Source: Aldrovandia affinis (taxonomy: Eukaryota > Chordata > Actinopteri > Notacanthiformes > Halosauridae). Taken from it: a stretch of 64,000 nucleotides of DNA. The notes beneath the pieces were generated by a model. The model did no database searches. It was not told where the DNA came from and was given only the letters and a program-made list of their open reading frames with translations. The stretch covers positions 1 to 64,000 of the forward strand of contig JAINUG010000325.1 of assembly GCA_029706075.1 (NCBI GenBank), read 5' to 3'. Shown one piece after another: positions 22,481 through 33,184 of the stretch. Each line of letters opens with the position of its first letter. Positions within the stretch are counted from its first letter, which is position 1. The position numbers were made by a program, and so were the translations under genes.

Positions 22481-23054
22481 CCGTTAGGTGGAGATGACGT
22501 CACTGCCCTGCTGGGACCTGCTTGAGGACGCACATGGTTTCCAGTGGAACCCTCCAAGCAACGTGATGAGAGAAGATGCGGCTGGACATCGCTTGGCTAC
22601 CTCACGGAGGAGACTTTTAAAAAGATGCGGGACAATATATAGTGGTTGCCACCTGAATGCCATCAGTTCCCTTTACGAAATTGTTAATTACAGCTTGGTG
22701 ATTGCGTTACTCTGATTTACCGCCTAGTTGCTAATTAATAATATTGCTATTCGTAATACAATTTTGGGAACTCCGAGGAGAAGACCTCCCCTATCATCTT
22801 CGAGGGTCTGGAACTGCTAGCTGGCTGCCCGGTGAGACCTTGCAACCTGCTTTTGTCTTTTAAAGGACTTTCATGTTATAAATAGAGAGAACAATCATTA
22901 AATGTATACATATTAATAAATATATGTTTCACTGGTACTCCTTACGGGTTGTGGTTATTGACTAAGTGGCTTAGTGTTATGTCCGATATTGTACGCCTGG
23001 TTATTACAACGCAGGTTGATTTCTATCCGTAACAACTTGATAAATTGACAAATT

Positions 23055-24040
23055 ATGAATAGTCCACTTAGGTTTACTACATGGAATATTAAAGGCATTG
23101 GGCATGTTATTAAAAGAAAGAAAATACTAACATTCCGAAAGAAGGAAAGAGTGGACATTACTCTGCTCCAAGAAACAAAACTATCAGATACAGAGCATGT
23201 AAAGCTTAGGAGAGAATGGGTGGGACAGGTTTACTTTTCATCCTTTAACTCGAGAAAAAGAGGCACATGTATTCTTATTAGTAGACAGGTTCCATTTATC
23301 TTTGAACATCAGGTCATATGCTCCAAATGAGGATTCCCCAATGTCCGACATGGTACTACTTTTCAACCAACACTGCAGAGGCTTTGGTCTTTTTGCTGGC
23401 GACTTCAATTGCATATCGGACCATAACCTAGACAAATCTTCCTCTGTCCCAGTTAACTCTAAAGCATCTTCTAAACTGAAAAACATCTGTAAAGATACCG
23501 GACTGGTGGATGTATGGAGAGAGGTAAATCCTCTGGTCAAAGATTTCCCTTTTATTCTAATTCACATGCTTCATATTCAAGGCTTGACTACTTTTTAATT
23601 CCCAGTGACTACTTTCATAAAGTGCTATCTTGCCATATTGGGTCTATTGTTTTGTCTGATCATGCCCCAATTTATATGGATATCAATTTTAACACCGTAA
23701 CAAAGAGAAATACATCTTGGAGATTTAACTCCTCTCTCCTGTCAAATTTAGATTTCTGTGACTTGGTGCGGCAATGGATCTCACATTATCGTGAGGACAA
23801 TGAAAGCTCCCCTGTAACACCAGCTACTATATGGGATGCAGCCAAAGCAACTATTCGTGGCCATATTATTTCTTACACCTCAAGACAAAAAAATAAAAAT
23901 ACTGACACAAGAGAGGCAAAACCTGGAGGCTGAGGTATCAAATCTAGAACAATTACACACAAAAAACCCAAGTCAGTTCAATTGGGCATCACTTCAAGAA
24001 CAAAACTCAACCTGGATCTTACAAATAATATAAAAATTTG
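23055..24040 (+). pseudogene. L1 endonuclease and linker region
   Basis: The frame opens at an ATG with FTTWNIKGIGHVIKRKKIL, then DITLLQETKLSD, then (in a second frame from 23302) GLFAGDFNCISDHNLD and (third frame from 23514) YSRLDYFLIPSD and SDHAPIYMDI. These are the N, ET, GDFN, RLD and SDH motifs of the APE-type endonuclease of L1 elements. Frame changes at about 23325 and 23590 break it. Confidence 0.85.
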
Positions 24041-24153
24041 GCAATGAATCAAGTAAACTCCTATCCCATCAAATTAAAAAAAAGAACAGAATGAACGTTC
24101 TATCAAATCAGTAAGAATGCCAGATGGCACTAACACATACGATCCCAAACATA

Positions 24154-25393
24154 CACTGCCCGTCCCCAAAAAAGTCACACACTCTAATATTTTATTGGAC
24201 CGCCTTTAGCTTTGATTACGGCACGCATTCGCCATGGCATCGTTTCGATAAGCTTCTGCAATGTCACAACATTTATTTCCGTCCAGAGTTGCATTAATTT
24301 TTCGCCAAGATCTTGTATTGATGATGGGAGAGTCGGACCGCTGCGCAAAGTCTTCTCTAGCACATCCCAAAGATTCTCAATGGGGTTAAGGTCTGGACTC
24401 TGTGGTGGCCAATCCATGTGTGAAAATGATGTCTCATGCTCCCTGAACCACTCTTTCACAATTTGAGCCCAATGAATCGTGGCATTGTTATCTTGGAATA
24501 TGCCTGTGCCATCAGGGAAGAAAAAATCCATTGATGGAAAAACCTGGTCATTCAGTATATTCAGGTAGTCAGCTGACCTCATTCTTTGGGCACATAACAT
24601 TGCTGAACCTAGACCTGACCAACTGCAGCAACCCCAGATCATAACACTGCTCCCACAGGCTTGTACGGTAGGCACTAGGCATGATGGGTGCATCACTTCA
24701 TCCGCCTTTCTTCTTACCCTGATGCGCCCATCACTCTGGAACAGGGTAAATCTGGACTCATCAGACCACATGACCTTCTTCCATTGCTCCAGAGTCCAAT
24801 CTTTATGCTCCCTAGCAAATTGAAGCCGATCAGCCTCACTGACAAGTGGTTTTCTTAAGGCTACACAGCTGTTTAGCCCCAATCCCTTGAGTTCCCTTCG
24901 CATTGTGCGTGTGGAAATGCTCTTACTTTCACTATTAAACATAGCCGTGAGTTCTACTGTTGATTTTTTACGATATGATTGCACCAAACGTTTAAGTGAT
25001 CGCCAATCACGATCATTCAAGATTTTTTTTACGATCACATTTCTTCCTCGAAGATGATGGATCACCACTATCCTTCCAGGTTTTAATAATGCGTTGGACA
25101 GTTCTTAACACAATTTTTAGTAGTTTCAGCAATCTCCTTAGTTGTTTTCTTTGCTTGATGCAGGCCAATAATTTGGCCCTTCTGAAACAGATTAACATCT
25201 TTTCCACGACCACAGGATATGTCTTCCGACATGGTTGTTTAAGAAATGAGAAGCTACTCACTGCATCAGTTAGGGTTAAATAACTTGTTGCCAGCTAAAA
25301 CATATTAATCACTGCAGTAATTATCCAATTGAAGGCTCTTACCTATTTCCTTAGTTTAATCCCGGTGGTGACTTTTTTTTTGGCCAGGCAGTG
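24154..25393 (-). mobile_element. Near-complete Tc1-like transposon, 1,240 bp
   Basis: The inverted ends are CACTGCCCGTCCCCAAAAAA (left) and CACTGCCTGGCCAAAAAAAA (right, reverse complement), flanked by TA at 24152-24153 and 25394-25395. Length and a single central transposase gene on the minus strand are typical of a full Tc1 element. It sits in an L1 LINE between endonuclease and RT. Confidence 0.95.
24184..25231 (-). pseudogene. Tc1-family DDE transposase, two frameshifts
   Basis: This would be about 345 residues, the usual family length, with Met at 25231 (MSEDISCGRGKDV). The frame shifts near 25115 (an extra A) and again near 25022 (an A run), leaving a clean 294-codon frame at 24184-25068. 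Features in order are an N-terminal helix-turn-helix region ([34 protein letters not shown]), the GRKK-like basic stretch, first catalytic Asp in VMWSDESRF, second in [13 protein letters not shown], third (Glu) in [11 protein letters not shown], and the C-terminus KAKGGPIKY. All three catalytic residues are present. The two indels, both in A runs, inactivate it unless they are sequencing errors. Confidence 0.93.
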
Positions 25394-26073
25394 TATTAAC
25401 AAATGTTTTGAGAACTTTTATGAATGTCTATATAAATCTCAAAACACAGTCTCAACCAATGATATAACAGCCTATTTAGATAAGATAGCTCTCCGAGTTA
25501 TATCAGAAGTTGAAAGAGTTATTCTTAATGCACCTATCTCTCCGAAAGAGGTCCTGCCCTCCAATGCCCTCCAATAGGTCACCTAGACTTGACCCGTACC
25601 CACCTTCTATAAAGTTCTATAACAAATTCTGGCCAGACATCCAAACTATGTTAATGCCTGTATTACAGAGACTTGGAACATGGCCTCTATTCGCCTAATT
25701 TTAAAAAGTGACAAAGATCCTCTTGACTGCGCATCATATAGGCCCATCAGCCTATTAAAGGCTGACTGTAAAATCTTGGCCAAAATTCTTGCCCGTAGAT
25801 TGGAGAAAATACTCCCAAACATTATCAAACCTGATCAAACAGGGTTTGTAAAATCCTGATACGGTTCTGATAATCTGCGTCTTCTTTTCAACATCACAGA
25901 CTCAATTGACCCTTCGCTAAACCACGCCCCAAAACGCAGACTGGCCAATCACAGCGCAGTATTTGACAGACTCCGTTATGGGTCCGACAGTTTTTTGCTG
26001 CGCTCCATTGAGTGACGGAAAAAATTGAGATTTTCTTCATTTTCGAGCTGGTTTTGTGGATTTTTAGCTAATT

Positions 26074-26193
26074 ATGGTTAAACGTTGTGCCTGGGGCACT
26101 TGTAACAGTGACACTCGTTACCCAGAGAGGTTGGAAGGAGATATATGTTTTTTTTCCTTTACAAAACCAAAATCAAATCCTGAAAAGTGTTAG
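26074..26193 (+). pseudogene. THAP domain, N-terminal exon of a P-like transposase
   Basis: ATG at 26074 opens 39 codons starting MVKRCAWGTCNSDTRYPERL and continuing to FFSFTKPKSNPEKC. The Cys-x4-Cys directly after the start Met, the YPERLEG segment and the F-x-F-x-KPK stretch match the first half of a C2CH THAP finger. Sequence at the end of the exon contains possible GT donor sites (AAAAGTGTTAG). The middle of the domain, with the WI/C motif, is not seen. Confidence 0.75.
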
Positions 26194-26393
26194 CCAGCTA
26201 AGCTAACGTGGCCACGGTCTGGATATACAGCTCCGGGTTGCAACGTTGGTAAAGTTAGACTAAATGTTAGCTTTGTTATTCGTGATCCAGCCAGCTTGCT
26301 AACGTTAAGATGTTACAGCCAAGCTCTAAAAAACCTGTGGGTAACGTTACCTAGATGTGAAAATGTAATACTATTTTTTCATTACTATTTCAG

Positions 26394-26512
26394 CACTTTG
26401 TTAATAGGAAGCCCAGTCCCGAGTACCGAAATCTTGTGGAGGACTGGGCTGACACACTGCTGATATTTTTTGCTTTACAGAGGTCCAGGGTATGGAGCTA
26501 CCTATGGAGCTA
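26394..26512 (+). pseudogene. THAP domain, later exon fragment
   Basis: A pyrimidine-rich stretch ending in CTATTTCAG (26385-26393) forms a good 3' splice site. The following frame reads HFVNRKPSPEYRN, which matches the final Cys-x2-His-Phe part of the THAP finger (the His-Phe and the G/N-K-P-x-P-E segment). The frame continues to LVEDWADTLL and stops at 26512. The exon carrying the second half of the domain between the two pieces is deleted. Confidence 0.6.
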
Positions 26513-27599
26513 ACCAGAGTAATGTCGTTACAGCACACTATAGGCAGTGTGATATCTTGAATATAACATTCAAATGCATATTGTAGACCCTTCTGTCTGC
26601 TTCTATCTGAAATCGCTTTTTCTATTTTCCAAAAATTGGACAATATTTCTCCACGGAGTGCAGTTAATGACAGTGGGAGCGCCATGCTGGCTCCGAAAGC
26701 TTGACGGACTTAGCAACAGTAACTAAGGGGGGCGTGGTTTAGCGAAGGGTCAATTGATTGAAAGAAAGTCCCTGCATTAATTGTCTCTCTAGATGCCGAA
26801 AAGGCTTTTGACAGGGTGGAGTGGTAGTTCCTTTTCGCCACTCTTCAGAAATATAATTTGGGATCAAATTTCATAAACCTTTTGCACTCCAATCCTCAAG
26901 CTGTAGTAGCCACAAATAGCCTCTCTTCTAATAGATTTAATATCAAAAGAGGCACAAGACATTGATGCCCTCTCTCACCCCTTTTATTTGCCCTGGTAAT
27001 AGAACCTCTGGCTAAAGCAATGAGGATGAATACAAATTTCTCTGGTGTTTTTACAGGAGATGAGGAGCATAAAATCTCTCTGTACGCCGATGATGTCCTT
27101 TTATATATTACAAATCCATTCCTGCTGTGTTGGAAGTTATCTCACAATATGGTTTGCTCTCAGGTTATAATATCAATTTAAGTAAATCTATGGCACTACC
27201 CTTAAACATTCCATCAGCTGTTAATATCATATCTATATCTCCTTTCCATCTAGCTGAGGTGGGCTTTAAATATTTGGGTATATTTGTTGCACCAGATTTG
27301 GGAAATATTTTCAGTAAAACTTACCATCCCTTAATCAAGAAAATTAAGCTTGATCTAACCAATTGGTGCTCTCTCCCAATCTCCTAAAATAAAGGGGGTG
27401 CCGATGTGCCAAATTTCCAAATGTATTGCTGGTCTGCTCAACTGAGACATGATTAGCTGGTACTTGGACAGGAAAGACTCTTTGGGTCAACATTGAATCT
27501 ACATCCTGCCACCCACTATCACTACAGTCCTTACCATTTATCATAACATAAAACAGACATGGTGCATCACAAACAATTTTGTTGTATATAACACTCTCC

Positions 27600-28221
27600 T
27601 AGCTTGGAAAGATGTGAAACTATATTTCAAGATGCCTATGGGTTTATTTCTGTTTTCACCAATGGCCCCCAATCCTGATTTCCCCCCACAACTGAAAAAC
27701 ATGGTACTCTTGGAATGGAGTAAGAAGGGAATATTGGATCTTTCATGTCTCTTTGCCCAGGAAACCTTAAAAACATTTAAACAGATTCAAACTGAATATG
27801 ATATACCTAGAACAGATTTTTATAAGTTTCTCCAACTACGACACTTCATCAAGTCTCTCATTATTGAAAACAGACTACGACTAAATATAACAGAATTGGA
27901 AACATTCTTTACATCTGCTGGTCTTAAGGGAACTATATCTAAAATGTACACCATTCTTTCTAACAATTGTACATCATCCTACACAAGCTTGAAACGGATT
28001 TGGGAAAAGGACTAGGATTGGGTGTCAATTTGTGAAGGGTTGTACCCTAAATGTACTTCTATTAACATGCAAGAGCTTAATTTTAAATTTCTCAATAGAT
28101 TTTATCTAACACCAATTTGCCTACATAAAATATACCCAGATACATCAGACATATGTCCCAAGTGGGCACCTTTATTCACCTTTTTTGGGAATGTGACAAA
28201 ATCCAGCTATTCTGGAAGTTC
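27600..28221 (+). pseudogene. L1 ORF2 C-terminal region
   Basis: A 133-codon frame (27614-28015) with VLLEWSKKGILDLSCLF and FYKFLQLRHFIKSL continues in another frame to a decayed version of the terminal Cys/His motif (CPKWAP then FTFFGN near 28156-28195; the Trp-Glu-Cys part appears in a shifted frame). This is the usual end of fish L1/Tx1 ORF2. Confidence 0.75.
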
Positions 28222-28306
28222 AGGCACTCCAGCCATTCCATGTATTTGTTCAATTCCACCTGCTGATGGTGGAATTTAACAAATGCATGGAATGGCTATG
28301 GTGCCT
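28222..28306. repeat. Short imperfect palindrome, 39-bp arms, 7-base loop
   Basis: Arms 28222-28260 and 28268-28306 pair at 34 of 39 positions around the loop TGCTGAT. A transcript would fold to a single long hairpin. It falls exactly at the junction between the end of the L1 copy and the following Tc1-like element. Confidence 0.85.
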
Positions 28307-28319
28307 CGAGGAGAGGTTC

Positions 28320-29425
28320 GGAAATGACTAATCTAAGATCGTTTGACAGACATTGTCATAGTCATATATAGTTGCATATAGCAAAATAGCCCGCCTAACC
28401 ACATTTTCAAGATGTGGTGTTTAAGCTGTCATAAAGAAATTTGAAGAAACTGAGAATACAGTTGAAGACCCATAAAGCTGTCTGCATCTAATGAGCAGTA
28501 CTTAAAGTTAACTTCCTTAAGGTACGGAAGGAAATCCAGTGAAGTGCTTGCTCAGCATCTGGCAGAGTCATCTGGCACCAAAGTATATGCTTCAACTGTG
28601 AGAATAAGTCTTTCAAGAAATGGTCTTAGATTCTTGTGGAAAGGCAACAAACAGAAGAGATTGCAATACGCGAAAGACCATAAAGCATAGAGCCACAACC
28701 AGTGGCAGAAGGTCTTATGGAGCGCTGAGTCCAAATTTGAAATGTGTGGTTCACAAAGACACCAGTATGTCAGAAGTAGAATTGGTGAGAAGTACATTGA
28801 TGCCTGTCTGCAGCCTTCTGTGAAGCACAGTGTTGGCTCTGACATGGTCTGGAGGTGCATTTCAGCCAGCGATGTAGGGGATTTGGTCAAAATCTATGGA
28901 AGTATGAATGCTGAGAAATATAAACATATCTTGATTCATCATTCTGTACCTTTGGGAAAATTACTAATTGGCAAAAAAATAAAAATAATAATAATAATAA
29001 TAATTCACCATGATAGCGACCCCATTAAGACCTACTTGGAGCGGAAGTGTGCAACACTCCCAGTACTTGATTGCCCACCTCAGAGCCCCGACCTCAACAT
29101 AATTTAAGCTGTGTGGGATCACTTGGACAGGGAAAAAAGAAAAAAAAAGCAGCCAAAGTCAAAAAAGAGTTATGGTAAATCCTGCAAGAAGCTTGGGAGA
29201 ATTCACTACAGGACTATTTGAAAAAATTACATAACAGTCTACCAAAACAAATTGCTTCAGTTTTACATTCTAAGGGACGCCACACAGAATACTGACTTGT
29301 TTTAAAAACACAATAAGTTTTTGTTCCTTTTCATTGCATTAATGTTTCTTTGTGTTTATTTCAATGTTATATCATGTTTTTTCGGCCAAATAAACACTTA
29401 CTGCTCAGATAAATGGCATGATGTT
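28320..29425 (+). mobile_element. Tc1-like transposon, decayed
   Basis: A plus-strand Tc1-type transposase with stops and frameshifts fills this interval. Clear inverted ends are not identified; the right part (CGGCCAAATAAACACTTACT, 29383-29402) could be a terminus. Limits are therefore approximate. Confidence 0.65.
28560..29300 (+). pseudogene. Tc1-type transposase with catalytic Glu replaced by a stop
   Basis: In broken frames the translation runs from a DNA-binding-domain remnant through CGSQRHQYVRSRIGEKYI, the block GSDMVWRCISASDVGDLVKI, a degraded second catalytic block (HHDSDPIKTYLER, 29007-29045) and [10 protein letters not shown] at 29077-29104. The next codon, normally the catalytic Glu, is TAA at 29105-29107, after which the frame goes on with AVWDHLDRE. 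A run of AAT repeats (28988-29003) disturbs the frame before the second Asp. The C-terminal part ends near SKGRHTEY at about 29295. Confidence 0.85.
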
Positions 29426-29474
29426 TTCAGAGTGGCCTAAGAAGTTACACGGTATACCACCAAGCATGAGTTAA

Positions 29475-32060
29475 AAGCTGAGCTCATTCATAAACTGGTG
29501 GAGATATTCGACTTGATCTGTCCATTGACGAGGAATATGCCGATTTTATGACGTTGAACAGCTTTCTATTGCTGCAGAAATGGCAGAGGCAGAGACTAGA
29601 GATGCACCGATTGCGATTTTCTTGGCCGATTCCGATTTCCAATTTTTGATTAGTCTGACCTGCCGATACCGATTTTGGCGATTCCGATTTTTTCCTAAAA
29701 ACAATAATTGACAACTTACACAAACATTTTTGTAACTTTGCTTTAATAGAAAATTAAGATTGACAATTCTGAGGTAGGTCAGAAGCATGAGGTAGGTCTC
29801 ACTAAAACACATTTCAAAATAAAAAAAGTGTTCCAGGTTACTGGACAGAGCTTTTCTTTTTTTGTGCAAATTAAATTCAATGATGAATAAAAGAGAATCC
29901 AACAACAGTGGCATGTAGCCTTTAAGTAATAAATAAAAAGAAACAAGAGTAGTTTAAATTTACTGACATGGTGACAGACCATTAGTCCGGAAATATTTTT
30001 AAAACACTAACGTTATATTCTGATGACAAATGACACAAGCCCCTTTTTCCATTAAATAATTATATGGCTTCAACTTGATGTGCATCAGAAAGTTATTGCG
30101 ACAATGCTAATGGAAAACAGGTTAGTTCGAACCTATGATGCGCTAGACTAATTTGTTTGCTAGAGGTGGATTAGAGTAGATCCCAATTCTATATAGTGCA
30201 ATGGAAAACACTTGTAGCGATATAAGGGCGGATGTTTCAGTTGCGGAGCTTGTCAAAGGCATTGAAACAAGCCGCTCTTCAGCAGAATTTCGTTATTTGC
30301 GTGAGTCAGGTAGCCTAACGACTACGACTTTAACTAGCTTCAAAGCCTAGATAAAAATGTTTCAAACTAGGAGTAATTGGAAAAGAGGCGATGCTGCTGT
30401 TTCTGAGTTTGTTTGATAGTGGAAACGCACAGCTGGCACCTTCATGCACAACACAGTTAATACACCATTTGTGGTTTAGCTAGAAATCGTTAGATGAATT
30501 TATCATTAGGTCTAATAAGTTCGATTTGTATGAGTGAATAGCACTGTTTCATAACGTCACTCATTAGCGAACATAATGATTTCAGTGCAATTCACTGCTT
30601 CAGCAGGGCATTATTACGTCAAGTGTATGCACTACCACCATGTTCTATTAATGGAAAATGGTTCAGAGGAACCGAACTAGCGCAACGAAGTTAATTGTTA
30701 ATTAACCCGGTACCTACGGTACTGTAGAAAACGAGTACCCTCACATTTTCAGAATTTGGGCATCGACTTGGTACCTGGGTGATGACTTTTCAAGTGTCTG
30801 ATTAGGTTGGTCGTTCGAGCGTTTTCGAGGTTGTTCCTCCGCGGCTTATTTTCGATTGACATGTATGACAAACTGCAAGCTTTAAGTCGTCTTCACTGAC
30901 TGTGAAAAACGCCCATACTAAGGACATGTTGGCGTTTTCAGCGCTGCGCTCATCTGATCTGTTTGCATTGGCTCACGGGTGCGCGCGCGTCACGTGAAAA
31001 GGGGGCGAGGAGCCAACCGGCGCACAGAATCGGCTATGTGGAGTGATCGGGATCAAGTCACCCGATTGAGGCCGATCAGCTGAAAATCGGCCATTTCCGG
31101 TCAGAGGCCGATCGATCGGTGCATCTCTAGCAGAGACCACTCAGCCCAGTATTAATGTTGAGAGTACTGTTACTCCTACCCACCTCCAGCTCGAAGATGC
31201 CGCAACGGCAATCCATCTGAAGGAATTAGAGATGAATTTGACATTTAAATTGTTGAAATCAGTCACAATCATGAGTCACAACATGCTGCGCGCTTACGTG
31301 AGCTTGACGTAGAAGAGCTAAGAGCTTGTTCTGCTTCTCCATCCTAAGACTCATCTGCTTTTGATGTCAATAAGCATACTGTATATGCCTCGTTCTTTTA
31401 AACAGACCAAGGTAGACGCTGATTTCAGTGCCTTCGAGCGCATTGCTGCTTCTCAGCACTGGCCTCAGGATGTTTGGACTTTGCTTTAACGGAGTACTCA
31501 TACAGGTCATGCTCAGGAAGTGTTTTCTGACCTGTCCATTGAGCACAGTTTGATCTATCACTCAGTCAAATCTGCTGTCTTGTGTGTTTATGAACTTGAA
31601 CCTGAAGCATACCGACAGAAATTCAGAACCTGTACACCAGGAAATCAGAAATCTGCGCACCAAACTTTTGTTGAAGAAGACATCTCTCTTTGATAGCTGG
31701 TTTACCTCCCCTGAAGTTACCACTTTCAATCAGCTAAATGATCTGATATTGTTGATCTGATATGAGTTTAAAAACTGGCTGCCTCAGCGTGTGGTACTTT
31801 GACCATTTCGCAAGCTGCAGTTTTTGCAGACAGATTTGTTCCGATGCACAAAGGTGTGTGTCCTTCGTCTGTGTGCAGTCGTGAGTCCTGTGCCACCTCA
31901 GTGAATGCTTAAAAGAGAGCGCTAGAGGCATTACCAAGAATGTGGCTAGTTCCCAAACATCCGGTGCTATTGTAATGTTTCTATTGCTATAAACCAGGCC
32001 ATTTGATTTCTGATTGCTTTCAGTTAAAACCCTATGCCACCCACCACTAAAAAAAACTAT
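29475..32060 (+). pseudogene. Ty3/gypsy-type gag, split by a hAT element
   Basis: Either side of the hAT element at 29597-31129 the plus strand carries decayed gag. The block FERIAASQHWPQDVWTL (31424-31475), the segment with EVFSDLSIEHSLIYHSVKSAVL, YELEPEAYRQKFRT and a single CCHC zinc knuckle CFYCYKPGHLISDCFQLKP at 31976-32030 mark it as a gypsy gag of the SCAN-like type. Stops and frameshifts occur throughout. No protease, RT or LTR is recognised beyond it. Confidence 0.7.
29597..31129. mobile_element. Non-autonomous hAT element, 1,533 bp
   Basis: The inverted ends are TAGAGATGCACCGAT and its reverse complement ATCGGTGCATCTCTA. They are flanked by a perfect 8-bp duplication GCAGAGAC at 29589-29596 and 31130-31137. 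Subterminal CCGAT-rich repeats lie at 29610-29700 and 31020-31120. No transposase frame is recognisable in the interior. Confidence 0.94.
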
Positions 32061-32506
32061 TTCCACCTGCTTTGCACTACTCTTAAATAAAGCCTGACAA
32101 CTTTGCAATAAAACACTGCAGAGATGTGGTTGATGGCAGGATTTGAAAAAACAAAATGTGACTTTAAAAGTGTAGACTTCTGCTGTTCCTCATATACATC
32201 AATGACCTTGTTGCTGTATCTTCCACCTTACTTCCTGCACTGTATATCATCTCAGTTCAGCTGTGCTGCCTCAAATGTTCCCTCATAAGACAAACAACCC
32301 TGGAGGCTCCGTGACATGAAAGAATGGAATCTCGCCAGACGTGATCACGCACTGCAGGTGAGTGTGGTTATGACTATTACGCCTCAGGGCCCGGTGATAT
32401 TATAATTATTATTATTATTATCTTGCTAAATAATAAACCAGTGTGCAAATAAATAAACTCAAATAAAAACCAAATAATTGGATAGCAACAACAGAATTTT
32501 TTTTTT

Positions 32507-32609
32507 AGTTTTTTTTTTTTTTACAATGGTAAATTCTAAATTGGTAAATGGTCAATGGTAAATGGTACATTTTGGTAAATACTTTTTACCATTGTAAAAA
32601 AAAAACTTA
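32507..32609. repeat. A/T-rich inverted repeat
   Basis: TTTTTACAATGGTAAA near 32518 pairs with TTTACCATTGTAAAAA near 32585, with flanking T and A runs extending the arms. In between are several GGTAAATGG-like repeats. Confidence 0.7.
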
Positions 32610-32693
32610 AAAAAAACAGAGGACATAGCAGAAAAATGAAAAATAATCATATAAACAGTCCAGGATAGGGCTAGAAACCCAGAGGGGCTTATA

Positions 32694-32722
32694 TAACCCT
32701 AACCTAACCCTAACCCTAACCC
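32694..32722 (+). repeat. Short interstitial telomere-like repeat
   Basis: About four and a half copies of CCCTAA, one of them missing a C (TAACCCTAACCTAACCC and on). It is internal to the window, too short to be a telomere, and next to a GC-rich stretch. Confidence 0.85.
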
Positions 32723-33184
32723 CAGGGAGGAGGAGCCGACGTGACGTTAAGCTCGTATAGTGGCCCTGTAGTACCGGGTTACGGTCGTCGGCGGCCTGCG
32801 GGTGCCGTCTCGTAAGAGGCGTCACGCAGCATCGTCACTACCGGTCACAGGACTACGGCAGCGAACTCACATTACTAGGGGGGGATTGACGTAAAAATAG
32901 CGGGTCTAATTGGCTACCAAATTGGGAGAAAATGGGAGAAAATCAGAAACAAATTTAAAAAAATAAAAATAAAATAAATGCAACAAGCAACAAAAAAATA
33001 ACCCAAAAATAACAGACAGACAAATAAGAAAATACATTATGCAATAAAATAAAATAAAGAAAACAAACAAAATTTTACAAATTAAAATGAAAAAGTGTGT
33101 TTGTATGTGTGCGTGTGAGTTAGTGTGCACGCATGCATATAAATGCGAGCATGTGTGTGTATGTGTGCATTACTTACTGACTTG

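Larger units (their letters stand above)
25910..26749 (+). mobile_element. P-like DNA transposon derivative with THAP exons, 840 bp
   Basis: The inverted ends CCCTTCGCTAAACCACG are flanked by a perfect 8-bp duplication TCAATTGA at 25902-25909 and 26750-26757. The insertion lies in the L1 RT, whose reading resumes across it. Inside are two separate coding pieces that together resemble the start and end of a THAP zinc finger, the DNA-binding domain of P-type transposases. The catalytic part is absent, so this is an internally deleted, non-autonomous derivative. Confidence 0.85.
25400..27390 (+). pseudogene. L1 reverse transcriptase (split by P-like element)
   Basis: Before the P-like element: RLILKSDKDPLDCASYRPISL-type sequence (25690-25760), then KILARRLEKILPNIIKPDQT (25785-25840). 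After it: LIVSLDAEKAFDRVEW (26775-26825), the LSPLLFALVIEPLAKA block (26975-27015) and LYADDVLLY with the active-site YADD at 27083-27094, then SGYNINLSKS and FKYLGIFVAPDL. The order and motifs match L1 RT. Several stops occur, for example just after RVEW. Confidence 0.88.
22990..28221 (+). mobile_element. L1-clade LINE (copy A), interrupted twice
   Basis: An endonuclease, a reverse transcriptase with YADD box and a C-terminal region appear in the right order on the plus strand. The reading is cut by a Tc1 transposon at 24154-25393 and by a P-like element at 25910-26749. After each insertion the LINE protein resumes. Stops and frameshifts throughout show it is inactive. The sequence from about 22490 may be its 5' untranslated region, but I cannot show that. 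Confidence 0.85.
32061..33184. other. Low-complexity interval
   Basis: Contains an AT-rich fold-back at 32507-32609, a short telomere-like run at 32694-32722, a GC-rich stretch at 32720-32880 and A-rich sequence at 32930-33090. No gene is seen. Confidence 0.5.

Noticed and set aside
25910..26749. Kolobok-type element (also carries THAP)
   Set aside because: The duplication is 8 bp, not TTAA, which fits P better.
32694..32722. Chromosome end
   Set aside because: Only about 4.5 repeats, with other sequence on both sides.
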